Source: an uncultured Spirochaetales bacterium | Lineage (GTDB): Bacteria; Spirochaetota; Spirochaetia; Sphaerochaetales; Sphaerochaetaceae | Assembly: GCA_902797395.1 (NCBI GenBank) | Contig: CADBSO010000097.1 | Coordinates: forward strand, 1 to 64,000 | Length of the DNA: 64,000 nt | Direction of reading: 5' to 3' | Shown: in pieces, positions 17,240 through 25,635 of the stretch | Position numbering within the stretch: the first letter of the stretch is position 1 | Layout of the letters: every line of letters begins with the position of its first letter | The notes under the pieces: generated by a model | Database searches by the model: none | What the model was told of the DNA's origin: nothing | Seen by the model: the letters and a program-made list of their open reading frames with translations, nothing else | Translations under genes and position numbers: made by a program

Positions 17240-18346
17240 ATGGTTTTGCGTTTCTTGAAAAGGCTTCATGTGTTTTTGGCTTTGCTGGCTTTTCTTGCAT
17301 TGTCTGCTTCCTGTTCGTTTTCAATGGGCAGGAACGCAAAGGTGTATATTGTGGGAATCGCTTGCAATTACGGGTGTGGAAGCAGTCTTATGTATCTGCC
17401 GGCAACCACAAATGATGCCAAGGAATTTTGCTTGTACTATAAGAAGGCATTGGATGTGAAGGGCATCAGCAACAGGCTTTTTCTGATGCTTGATGAAAGG
17501 GTGCCATCTAAAGATGGCAACAGCGCCAAATATGTCTATACTGATCCTGCGAGCGATTACGCTCCTACAGTTGGAAACATAACGGCATTGCTCAGGAGCT
17601 TTGCGACAGGCAGCGAATATTATGACAAGCTTAACGAGGATGACCTTCTGGTGGTGTTCTATTCCGGTCATGGCTCTGCTCCAAGTTCTTCAAAGGAGTA
17701 CTCTTACGAATCCACGGGGGCTTTCATATTGCCGGACTATGGTAATGGTGGGGTGTATTTGAATGATCCTTCGTATGTCAGATTCAAGAATGCGGATTTT
17801 GTGAATATTTTGAAAGAGCTGCCTTGTCAGGTCGCCTTGATATGCGATTCATGTCATTCCGGACATATCGTCGGAGTGATATCGGAAAACGGGGAAAGGA
17901 TTGATGATCCTGCATATGATATCGGTTCTGACACCGCTTATGCGGCTGATTTTTCGCATTTGGCGAAAACTACTAATGTCAGCGGGATTTTTGCTGCTCC
18001 GGCGGCAAAGCAGAGCTATGCTGATGACGGTGGGATTGTGGACGGTTTCAATGACGAGGCCCATTCGCTTTTTACGGGGTTTCTTTTGACTAGGGCGATG
18101 GGCTGGACCCACAGCAATAATGTTTTTTGTACGACTCCATCGTCGAGAACGCCGGCGGGCGGCGTGTTCTGCTCGCTTGAGCCGGGGACTGTCGTTTATG
18201 GAACTCCGCTTTCCGACGGTGCTTTGGCTTCGATGCGGTTGTCGCTTTCGGATATGGCGTCCGCATGCGGAAGCTTCGGAATATATGGCGCATATCAGCG
18301 GTCCGTGATTTCTTCAGGTCCGACCACACGCTACATATTGTGGTAG
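17240..18346 (+). CDS. Metacaspase-type C14 peptidase, predicted lipoprotein
   Basis: 368 aa. Caspase-fold cysteine protease with an intact dyad: His144 in FYSGHGS and Cys205 in CDSCHSG, the bacterial metacaspase signature. The N-terminus carries a lipoprotein signal with lipobox SASC (Cys25), so the peptidase should be anchored on the outside of the inner membrane or in the outer membrane. The p20 core runs from VYIVGIACNYG (about 35) to about residue 270; the C-terminal 100 residues are less conserved. Known members cleave after Arg/Lys, but substrate choice cannot be read here. It lies 23 nt after a barrel protein and 36 nt before cdsA. Confidence 0.88.
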   Translation: MVLRFLKRLHVFLALLAFLALSASCSFSMGRNAKVYIVGIACNYGCGSSLMYLPATTNDAKEFCLYYKKALDVKGISNRLFLMLDERVPSKDGNSAKYVYTDPASDYAPTVGNITALLRSFATGSEYYDKLNEDDLLVVFYSGHGSAPSSSKEYSYESTGAFILPDYGNGGVYLNDPSYVRFKNADFVNILKELPCQVALICDSCHSGHIVGVISENGERIDDPAYDIGSDTAYAADFSHLAKTTNVSGIFAAPAAKQSYADDGGIVDGFNDEAHSLFTGFLLTRAMGWTHSNNVFCTTPSSRTPAGGVFCSLEPGTVVYGTPLSDGALASMRLSLSDMASACGSFGIYGAYQRSVISSGPTTRYILW

Positions 18347-18382
18347 CCGTAATTTGAAGGCGAGGTTTGTTCGGGGAACGGA

Positions 18383-19264
18383 ATGGATAAGAGGAATTTA
18401 TTGGGCAGAATAGCGACATGCGTGGTTTTTCCGCCGCTGATATTCTGCGTTTTATATTATTTGAATCATTGCAATTGCCTGATTCCATCAGCGATCGTGT
18501 TTGCGGTTGCGTTGCGCGCCAGCAAGGAGATGGATGGCATATTGTTTTCAATCGGAGAGAGAAGGCTTCTCCCTTTTTGGCTTCCGCCGCTTTTGGTCGT
18601 GATTGATTGGGTGGGAATCTATCTTGGAGGAGGATACGAGGGACTGGGTTTTTTCGCTCTGTATTCGATGATTGTCGTGATTTTTCTTGTGGAGATCTTT
18701 GCCGGATCTTCGGATGATCCGCCGTATCGCGATTCGGTTCGCAGGGTAGCCAGGACAATTCTTCTGGTGGTTTATCCGAATTCATTTCTCATGATATGGC
18801 CTGAGATTATGAACTTGAATGAGAATGGGAATCTGATTTTCTTTTTCATGCTTGTGCTTGTGTTTTCAAACGATGTGTTTTGCTATGTTTTCGGAATGCT
18901 TTTCGGAAAAGGCAATCGAGGGTATGTCAAGGCAAGCCCCAATAAGAGTCTTGCGGGCTATATCGCTGGATTTGCTCTTACGCCGTTGCTTGGGTGTGTT
19001 TATGTTAGGGTGTTTCCGAGTGTAGGCGCGTATTTTGGGAGCCCTTATGTCGTTATAGGCCTTTCACTCATGACTGCTTTGGCGAGTGATATTGGCGATA
19101 TCATAGAGAGCGTGTTCAAGCGTTGCGGGCATATAAAGGATTCCGGTAATGTCATACCCGGACGCGGAGGCATGCTCGACAATATAGATTCCATAATGGC
19201 TTCATCTGCGCTTTTTTACTTTTTCACGAAAGCGATGTTTTCGCATATCAGCCATGCGCTCTGA
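18383..19264 (+). CDS. cdsA: Phosphatidate cytidylyltransferase
   Basis: Makes CDP-diacylglycerol from phosphatidate and CTP at the inner membrane, the entry to phospholipid synthesis. 293 aa with about eight hydrophobic segments. The CdsA signature is near the C-terminus: SDIGDIIESVFKRCGHIKDS followed by NVIPGRGGMLDNIDS, with the conserved Asp residues for metal binding; the usual PGHGG is PGRGG here. Its upstream neighbours are not lipid genes. The frame ends just before repeat B2. Confidence 0.93.
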   Translation: MDKRNLLGRIATCVVFPPLIFCVLYYLNHCNCLIPSAIVFAVALRASKEMDGILFSIGERRLLPFWLPPLLVVIDWVGIYLGGGYEGLGFFALYSMIVVIFLVEIFAGSSDDPPYRDSVRRVARTILLVVYPNSFLMIWPEIMNLNENGNLIFFFMLVLVFSNDVFCYVFGMLFGKGNRGYVKASPNKSLAGYIAGFALTPLLGCVYVRVFPSVGAYFGSPYVVIGLSLMTALASDIGDIIESVFKRCGHIKDSGNVIPGRGGMLDNIDSIMASSALFYFFTKAMFSHISHAL

Positions 19265-19307
19265 TATGGTTTGCGGCCGGGTTCGGATGTTATGCTGTTT
19301 TTGCTTT

Positions 19308-19532
19308 GGAGCGTTTTTTGGAAAACTCTGGAGTCCGAATCCGTTAAGGGCATCTCCAAAAACCTGCTGCTTGAAAATGCCTGCGGATTTTCGAGACGGA
19401 AAAACGGCAATTTTCCTTTCCGAGAAGAAAAGGAAAACAGGAATGCTGACCGTTCTCGAGGCTTTTTGCCGGTTTTATGGCCGGAAAGGTGTCAGGCAGG
19501 TTCGGACTCCGAGGTTTTTAGAAGTGCCCTTA
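19308..19532. repeat. Family B intergenic palindromic repeat, copy B2
   Basis: Fills most of the 340-bp gap between cdsA and pckG. GGAGTCCGAA (19330-19339) is matched perfectly by TTCGGACTCC (19501-19510). The outer tips GGAGCGTTTTTTGG and TTTTTAGAAGTGCCC are also complementary in part. The core contains CTTTCCGAGAAGAAAAGGAAAA and CGGTTTTATGGCCGGAA-type sub-hairpins. Confidence 0.6.
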
Positions 19533-19554
19533 AGCGTCTTTTTTGGCTAAAAAA

Positions 19555-19583
19555 TTGCAAAATAAAAAAAAATATAGTAGAAT
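19555..19583 (+). promoter_or_regulatory. Predicted promoter of pckG
   Basis: TTGCAA, 17-nt spacer, TAGAAT, in an A-rich stretch. The transcript would start near 19590, with GAGAGG serving as ribosome-binding site before the ATG at 19605. Confidence 0.6.
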
Positions 19584-19604
19584 GAAAAACTTGAGAGGAC
19601 TAGT

Positions 19605-21461
19605 ATGAATATTAGTGATATCAAAAACGACAAGCTTTTGTCATGGATTGAGCAGATAAGGGAGCTGTGCGCCCCGGATGATGTGTTCGTGTGTGACGGA
19701 AGTTCTGAAGAATATGATAGCCTTATGGGCAAGTGTGTGGCTGATGGTCTTGCCATAAAGCTTAATGACATGAAGAAACCCAATAGCTATCTTTTCAGGT
19801 CGGATCCTAGCGATGTGGCTCGTGTTGAGAAGAGGACATTCATCGCAAGCGAAAAGAAGAGTGATGCGGGTCCTACGAATAATTGGATTGATCCGAAAGA
19901 ACTCAGAGTTACGCTTGATGGTCTTGCCAAGGGCTGCATGAATGGAAGAACAATGTATGTGATTCCGTTTTGCATGGGACCTGTTGGTTCGCCGTATTCG
20001 AAGCTTGGCGTTGAAATCACTGACTCGGCTTATGTCGTATGCAATATGCATATAATGACAAGGGTTGGCACCAAGGTTCTTGATATGCTGAATGACGGAG
20101 CGGAGTTTGTTCCATGCTTCCATTCCGTTGGAAAGCCGTTGAGGGACGGGGAAAAGGATAACGGCAAGTGGCCGTGCGCTCCTATGGAGGAGAAGTATAT
20201 CGCTCAGTTCCCGGAAAAGAGGCAGATCTGGTCATATGGATCCGGATACGGCGGAAATGCGCTTCTGGGAAAGAAGTGTCTTGCGCTTAGGATTGCTACA
20301 GTGCTTGCAAGAGATGAGGGCTGGCTTGCGGAGCATATGCTTATCCTTAAGATAACGAATCCTTCCGGTAACAGCAAGTTCATAGCTGCGGCTTTTCCAT
20401 CGGCTTGCGGCAAGACCAATCTGGCGATGCTCATTCCGACCATTCCCGGTTGGAAAGTTGAAACGGTTGGCGATGATATAGCGTGGATGAGGTTTGCTGA
20501 CGACGGTAGGCTTTATGCGATAAATCCGGAAAGCGGATTCTTCGGAGTCGCTCCGGGAACTTCTGCGAGTTCAAATAAGAATGCGCTTATAGCGGCATCA
20601 AGCAACACGATATTCACCAATGTCGCCCTTACGGAAGATGGTGATGTCTGGTGGGAAGGCATCGGATATGATGCTCCTGGAAAGCTTGTTGATTGGCAAG
20701 GCAACGATTGGGTTCAGAAGAAAGGCGATAAGACGCAGAAGCCTGCGGCTCATCCGAATTCAAGGTTTACGGCTCCTGCGGGTCAGTGCCCGACGATTGC
20801 GAAGGAGTGGGATGATCCGAATGGCGTTCCTATTTCTGCCATTCTGTTCGGTGGAAGAAGGCCTTCTACTATTCCTCTTGTGCATATGGCAAGGGATTGG
20901 AATCATGGTGTGTTCCTTGGGTCGATTGTCGGTTCGGAGGTGACGGCTGCTACATTGGATGTCAAAGCCGGAACCATAAGGCGCGATCCGTTTGCAATGC
21001 TTCCGTTCTGCGGATATAATATGGCTAAGTATTTCCAGCATTGGATCGATGTTGGCAAGACGCCTAATGCGAAGCTTCCGAACATCTTTTTTGTCAACTG
21101 GTTCAGAAAGGACGAGGATGGAAGGTGGCTGTGGCCGGGATATGGTGAGAACAGCAGGGTTCTCAAATGGATATTCGATTGCTGCGACGGTGTTGCTGAT
21201 GCGGTTGATACTCCTATTGGCGTCATGCCGTCCGTTGATGCCATTGATAGGCCGGAAGGGGTTTCTGCCGAGGATATGGCTAAGCTTCTTAGCGTTGATG
21301 TTGAGGGTTGGCTCAAGGAAGCGCAGGATATCAGGCTTAATCATTACCCGAAGTTCAAGGATGATCTTCCGTCTGAACTTTCCGATTGTTTGAGGACTTT
21401 GGAGAAGAACCTTCTTGATGCGAAGGATGGAAAATTTGATTATAAGAAGCATAATTTCTAA
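19605..21461 (+). CDS. pckG: Phosphoenolpyruvate carboxykinase (GTP)
   Basis: Interconverts oxaloacetate and PEP with GTP/GDP; in anaerobes it often runs toward oxaloacetate to fix CO2. 618 aa, the normal length of the GTP-type enzyme. The kinase-1a P-loop FPSACGKTN contains Cys268 and Lys270, both characteristic of this class, and is followed by GDDIAWM (kinase-2). The substrate region [19 protein letters not shown] and [13 protein letters not shown] are intact. Single-gene transcript with its own promoter and a strong terminator immediately before the tRNA gene. Confidence 0.97.
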   Translation: MNISDIKNDKLLSWIEQIRELCAPDDVFVCDGSSEEYDSLMGKCVADGLAIKLNDMKKPNSYLFRSDPSDVARVEKRTFIASEKKSDAGPTNNWIDPKELRVTLDGLAKGCMNGRTMYVIPFCMGPVGSPYSKLGVEITDSAYVVCNMHIMTRVGTKVLDMLNDGAEFVPCFHSVGKPLRDGEKDNGKWPCAPMEEKYIAQFPEKRQIWSYGSGYGGNALLGKKCLALRIATVLARDEGWLAEHMLILKITNPSGNSKFIAAAFPSACGKTNLAMLIPTIPGWKVETVGDDIAWMRFADDGRLYAINPESGFFGVAPGTSASSNKNALIAASSNTIFTNVALTEDGDVWWEGIGYDAPGKLVDWQGNDWVQKKGDKTQKPAAHPNSRFTAPAGQCPTIAKEWDDPNGVPISAILFGGRRPSTIPLVHMARDWNHGVFLGSIVGSEVTAATLDVKAGTIRRDPFAMLPFCGYNMAKYFQHWIDVGKTPNAKLPNIFFVNWFRKDEDGRWLWPGYGENSRVLKWIFDCCDGVADAVDTPIGVMPSVDAIDRPEGVSAEDMAKLLSVDVEGWLKEAQDIRLNHYPKFKDDLPSELSDCLRTLEKNLLDAKDGKFDYKKHNF

Positions 21462-21502
21462 AATATAAGATATGGCGGGGTGTGATTCCTCGCAAAATAC
21501 CG

Positions 21503-21531
21503 ACGGATGCGTTTTCCGCATCCGTTGTTTT
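21503..21531 (+). terminator. Rho-independent terminator of pckG
   Basis: ACGGATGCG / CGCATCCGT, 9-bp perfect stem with a 5-nt loop, then TGTTTT. It ends at the base before the tRNA gene. Confidence 0.85.
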
Positions 21532-21605
21532 GGGGATGTAGCTCACTTGGCTAGAGCGATTGAATGGCATTCAATAGGTAGTCGGTTCGATCCCGATCAT
21601 CTCCA
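21532..21605 (+). tRNA. tRNA-Ala (anticodon GGC)
   Basis: Acceptor GGGGATG/CATCTCC with the alanine G3-U70 pair, D arm GCTC..GAGC, anticodon stem ATTGA/TCAAT with loop ATGGCAT (anticodon GGC), T arm GTCGG-TTCGATC-CCGAT, discriminator A. CCA is not encoded. Confidence 0.93.
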
Positions 21606-21628
21606 ATATTCGCTGTAGTTATTTATCT

Positions 21629-21865
21629 ATGATCAATACTTATGATGGAAACTATCTAATCAACACGGATGATGGTCAGTATGAAAGCACTGATTTGAGG
21701 AATTTTGAGAGACTTGAACACGAGAAGGATGTCTCTCGCGGTAATATCTGCCAAACATGCATAAACAATTATTCCTGTACGACCTTGTTGTCTTTTTCAA
21801 GGAAATCAAGAACATTTGTCAATGTCAGGCTGTTCTCAGACAAGTGCAATTGTTATAACAAGTAA
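21629..21865 (+). CDS. Possible small cysteine-rich protein
   Basis: 78 codons from ATG. No ribosome-binding site is visible. The C-terminal half has a CQTC pair followed by single Cys residues and CNC, which could bind a metal. It occupies nearly all of the gap between tRNA-Ala and the next gene and may be cotranscribed with the tRNA. I do not recognise a family. Chance cannot be excluded, but no other feature explains this stretch. Confidence 0.35.
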   Translation: MINTYDGNYLINTDDGQYESTDLRNFERLEHEKDVSRGNICQTCINNYSCTTLLSFSRKSRTFVNVRLFSDKCNCYNK

Positions 21866-21889
21866 TGTGATTGTAAGGAGATTGCAGGT

Positions 21890-23755
21890 ATGAAGAGAGA
21901 AGCTGAAGCGAAGCGGGCAAAGATCATTCTTGCTTTGGGGCTTTTGTTCATGATTGCCGGATCGTTTCTTTCGTCTTTTTTGACGAAAACGATTGGAAAT
22001 CTGAGCACGCGTGAGATACGCTTTGAAAATCCTTCGGGGAATTTGATTACTGCCGTCATGTATAAGTCGGGCTCGGTCGCTGATGGGGAGAAGAAGCCTG
22101 CTGTGATTATGGTTGCCGGTGAGTTCGAGAACAAGGAGAAGCTGGATTTTGCTGCAATGGAACTGGCGAAGAAAGGCTTGATTGTGATGGCAATTGATAA
22201 TCAGGGGCATGGTGAGACGGAAATCAATTCCGACACTCCGGAATATTTGAGCATAAACGATGCCGCGCAATACTTGTCGGGAATATCCTATATTGATAGT
22301 ACTAGAATAGGCGTAGTCGGATTCACCAAATACGCTGGCGATATGATCAATAAAGCCATATTGGATGATAACAACGGTTCCGACAGGCTTTTCTCATCAG
22401 TGCTCTATGTAGGCGCCGATCCGATCTTCATGCGTGGAAGCGCATATGCCAATTTGTATGAGGGCAGGCATGTCGGTGTGATTAGCGCGAAGTATGATGA
22501 TTTGTCTCATCATCGCGATATAAGGACAAGTGATGGGAAACCTGAGGCTTTCGCACCGACTTTTGCGGAGAGCTTCGATGCCATATCCTTTTTGAATTTC
22601 GGAAGGGATCCCAGCAGGCTTCCTGCGCAATCCGCAGATGCCATAAATACCATACATAGGTATGGAAACAGGGATAACGGCGCCATAAGGGTGATATATG
22701 TCGAAAGGGCTTCAAGGGCGGATATATATTATTCTCCGTTGGTGATAAGAGACGCTTGCAATTTCTTTGCAGAGGCGTATGGAACCCAGACAGGAACGGT
22801 AACCGGCCAGTTGTGGCTGTATAGCCTCGTATTCGGCTTGCTTTCGATCGTTGGCCTGATGCTTTTTGCCATGTCGATAAGCGTATTGATGTCAAGGACC
22901 CAGTTTTTCGCTGATGTGTCGATTCTTAACGATACGGACGAGGATTATATGGTGTTCCCCATGCGGATAAAGAATTACGATTACAAGGGGCTTATCTGGT
23001 TCTGGGCTGCCGCATTCGTGTCGGTCGTGTTCATGATTTGCACATATATGAGGCTTGCTGGTTTCGGATATTCGGCGTTCAGGGAGGCGATCTCACAGCG
23101 TGAGACATTCGCTATTTCCAGCTGGCTTTTCGTTTGCGGAATCTTCCTTCTTGTCGTGTTTTATCTTTGGTACAGGTTCTATGCGTCCAGCAATGAGTAT
23201 AATCTGGTTCGCATGGGTGTTGCCATACCGAAAGTCGTTTTAGGCAAAACGATTCTTCTTGCGTTGTTCGTATCTTTCATTTCATACATGATGATATTCA
23301 TCTGCAAGTATTTCTTCTCTTCTGACATGATGTTCTATGGAGTCTCGTTCAATACGTTCACCGTTAAAAGGCTTGTGATGTCGGTGTGGCCTTATATGCC
23401 GCTTATGATTGTGTTCTTCATAGGTCTTTCGATATTCCAGAATACGGTGCTGTACTGCAATATCTTGGGAAAGCTCAATGGGTTCTTCACTGCTTTGATG
23501 GCATCTGTTCCGGCATTGTTCTTCCCTGTTCTTCAGCATGTCGTATTCGTAAGCAGGAACAAGCCGCTGTTCTATAATTCGCTTGTTCCATACAATGAGT
23601 TTGTGATTTGGCTCATGCCTTTGGTACTGATCATGTTTGGAGTCACGCTGGCTTCCAGATATGTCTTCACAAGGACGAAGAACAGTTATCTGCCTGGAAT
23701 CGTAAATGCCATAATAGTTACGCTCATGATAGCTTCCAATACGAAGATGTTCTGA
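21890..23755 (+). CDS. Membrane protein with alpha/beta-hydrolase domain
   Basis: 621 aa. One N-terminal transmembrane helix (about 10-30), an extracytoplasmic alpha/beta-hydrolase-like domain (about 45-290; PAVIMVAGEFENKEKLDFAAMELAKKG split by the usual strand-helix pattern, then IDNQGHGET), and then about seven further transmembrane helices (320-615). The expected nucleophile elbow G-x-S-x-G reads GFTKYAG, so the serine is missing and hydrolytic activity is doubtful. The SD AAGGAG lies about 15 nt before ATG, with GCAGG closer. Related membrane alpha/beta-hydrolases occur in spirochaetes and Firmicutes without known function. The next gene, 18 nt downstream, encodes a similarly inactive phosphatase-like protein. 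Confidence 0.75.
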   Translation: MKREAEAKRAKIILALGLLFMIAGSFLSSFLTKTIGNLSTREIRFENPSGNLITAVMYKSGSVADGEKKPAVIMVAGEFENKEKLDFAAMELAKKGLIVMAIDNQGHGETEINSDTPEYLSINDAAQYLSGISYIDSTRIGVVGFTKYAGDMINKAILDDNNGSDRLFSSVLYVGADPIFMRGSAYANLYEGRHVGVISAKYDDLSHHRDIRTSDGKPEAFAPTFAESFDAISFLNFGRDPSRLPAQSADAINTIHRYGNRDNGAIRVIYVERASRADIYYSPLVIRDACNFFAEAYGTQTGTVTGQLWLYSLVFGLLSIVGLMLFAMSISVLMSRTQFFADVSILNDTDEDYMVFPMRIKNYDYKGLIWFWAAAFVSVVFMICTYMRLAGFGYSAFREAISQRETFAISSWLFVCGIFLLVVFYLWYRFYASSNEYNLVRMGVAIPKVVLGKTILLALFVSFISYMMIFICKYFFSSDMMFYGVSFNTFTVKRLVMSVWPYMPLMIVFFIGLSIFQNTVLYCNILGKLNGFFTALMASVPALFFPVLQHVVFVSRNKPLFYNSLVPYNEFVIWLMPLVLIMFGVTLASRYVFTRTKNSYLPGIVNAIIVTLMIASNTKMF

Positions 23756-23773
23756 TTTTCGGGAGGGTGCTTT

Positions 23774-24919
23774 GTGATTAGAAAATCATTCTGCCTGTTT
23801 GTTTCGCTGCTTGCATTCAGTGTCGGCAGCGCATTCGCCGGAAAGCTCAACCAGTTGTATTCCGGGATTCCTGCCTATGAAGGCAAAGTAGCTTCATTGG
23901 ATCGGAATGGCAATGTGGTTACGGATATTCCGAATTTGGATCTTATCGAGGCTGGGTATCTTCTTGGCGATACTGTCAACATATACTTCAACAACGGCTT
24001 CTATCTTGAAAACATACCGTTGCTTGACGGCGAGTATGTGCAGATGGGTGAGGCGTATCTTCTTGCTGCCAAGTCAGCAAAGGATGTGACGTTGGCAATC
24101 AGAGGGGCAAGGGTTTCAACGGCTGGCGATTTGAGGGTTGGCGATACGTTCTTTTTGAATGTCAATACCCAGAAGGGAGCTTTTGATATTGAATTTTTGA
24201 GAACCATAGCGCCATCCAACAACAGATTGGATTATGAAAGCGACGAGGTCTTCGCCAATTTCAGGCAGGTGTCGTCCGGGCATATCGCACCCAATAAGAT
24301 ATACAGGTCGTCAAGTCCGATAGACAATACTTTCGGCCGCGCGCTTTATGCTGATAATCTGATTCGCAAAGCCAATGTTAAGAGCGTGCTGAATTTAGCC
24401 GATACCGTTGATAACATAAGGCACAGGATTGCTTCGAAAGGGTATAGGAGCAACTACTACAAGGGTCTTGTCAACGAGGGGAGCGTAATCGGTTTGAGCA
24501 TGACAAGCGAGTTCAATACCGAGAGGTTCGCCAAGGATATAACGCAGGGGATCGCTTGCATTGTCCGCCACAGGATGCAGCCGCCTATTCTGATACACAG
24601 CACAGAGGGCAAGAGCAAGACAGGATATGTCTGCGCATTGCTTGAGACGCTCATGGGCGCTACATATGAGGAAATAGTCAATGACTACATGCTGAGCTAT
24701 TCCAACTATTATAGCGCGAAAAGCGCTAGCAAGATGGCGTATAATCTTGTTGTGGATAAGAGCATAAACGATATGCTTTTCACTATTTGCAAGGTCAAGA
24801 ACGTGGAAGGCCTCAGAAGGGTCGATATGTCGAAGGCCGCTAGGGAATACCTTGAAGGTCATGGCATGACCGGACGGGAAATAGATGAGCTGATGTCGCT
24901 GCTTTCATCCAATGTGTGA
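23774..24919 (+). CDS. Exported tyrosine-phosphatase-like protein, probably catalytically dead
   Basis: 381 aa with a signal peptide (cleavage expected after SAFA, about residue 23). The C-terminal 200 residues follow the tyrosine/lipid phosphatase fold (PF13350-like): IYRSSSPID, a VLNLADT strand, a P-loop, then EEIVNDYMLSYSNYY. The P-loop should read HC-x5-RTG but is HSTEGKSKTG: the catalytic Cys is Ser276 and the Arg is Lys282. The rest of the loop is conserved, which suggests a binding pseudophosphatase and not decay. Start GTG behind GGGAGGG. It follows the altered alpha/beta hydrolase by 18 nt and may act with it outside the cytoplasm. Confidence 0.8.
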   Translation: MIRKSFCLFVSLLAFSVGSAFAGKLNQLYSGIPAYEGKVASLDRNGNVVTDIPNLDLIEAGYLLGDTVNIYFNNGFYLENIPLLDGEYVQMGEAYLLAAKSAKDVTLAIRGARVSTAGDLRVGDTFFLNVNTQKGAFDIEFLRTIAPSNNRLDYESDEVFANFRQVSSGHIAPNKIYRSSSPIDNTFGRALYADNLIRKANVKSVLNLADTVDNIRHRIASKGYRSNYYKGLVNEGSVIGLSMTSEFNTERFAKDITQGIACIVRHRMQPPILIHSTEGKSKTGYVCALLETLMGATYEEIVNDYMLSYSNYYSAKSASKMAYNLVVDKSINDMLFTICKVKNVEGLRRVDMSKAAREYLEGHGMTGREIDELMSLLSSNV

Positions 24920-24946
24920 TTGGATCGGTTTCTCTGAGGTTTGAGG

Positions 24947-25597
24947 ATGGCATTGATTAACGATATTACAATTAACGAGCATTCGAGCATTAGGATCGCA
25001 GATAGGTTTTGCATTTATGTGGATCCGTTTATGATAAGACAAAACGCTCATGATGCGGATTTGATACTGATAACCCATCCGCATTATGACCATTATTCTC
25101 CGAACGACATCAAGAAGGTTTCCAAGGACGGCACTCTTATGATCGCCCCGGATAGCATGCGCGTTGAGATGTATCGCGTGTCGTCCAATGTGCATTTCAT
25201 GCAGCCGGGTGATGAGCATGAGACATTGGGGATCAGCATCAAAGCGGTTTCGAGCTACAACGCTCGGAAAGAGAATCATCTGAAGGCCGCAGGTTGGCTT
25301 GGATACGTTATGACGATTGGAAAGACGAGGGTCTACGTATCCGGTGATATGGATAAGTGCGACGAGGCCGAGGAAGGCTTTTGTGATATCGCTATGGTTC
25401 CGATTGGCGGCACCTATACTTTTGATTATAAGGGCGCTGCTAAGTTCGTGAACAAAATAAAGCCCAAGATTGTCGTTCCTACGCATTATGGTACGATTGT
25501 CGGCGAGTATGGGGATGCGGATAAGTTCGCTGAATTGGTTGACAAGGGCATAAAGGTTGTCATAAAGGTTCCCAAAAAGGAACCGGAAATGTTTTAG
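24947..25597 (+). CDS. Metal-dependent hydrolase, metallo-beta-lactamase fold (UlaG/UPF0173-like)
   Basis: 216 aa. Metal-binding motif THPHYDHYSPND, then a GDMDKCDEA strand, a central VPIGGTYTFD and a C-terminal PTHYGTIVGEYGD, the order seen in short UlaG/YtkL-type MBL proteins. Substrate unknown. I chose the ATG at 24947 over a TTG two codons upstream; GAGG lies 8 nt before it. No signal peptide, so cytoplasmic. It starts 27 nt after the pseudophosphatase. Confidence 0.85.
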   Translation: MALINDITINEHSSIRIADRFCIYVDPFMIRQNAHDADLILITHPHYDHYSPNDIKKVSKDGTLMIAPDSMRVEMYRVSSNVHFMQPGDEHETLGISIKAVSSYNARKENHLKAAGWLGYVMTIGKTRVYVSGDMDKCDEAEEGFCDIAMVPIGGTYTFDYKGAAKFVNKIKPKIVVPTHYGTIVGEYGDADKFAELVDKGIKVVIKVPKKEPEMF

Positions 25598-25635
25598 CAT
25601 AGGAAACCGGAAACGGAAATCGGGTTGGGATCATT

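Noticed and set aside
20760-21521. Minus-strand frame of 253 codons opposite pckG
   Set aside because: Antisense to a highly conserved enzyme, runs through its terminator and has no start signals.
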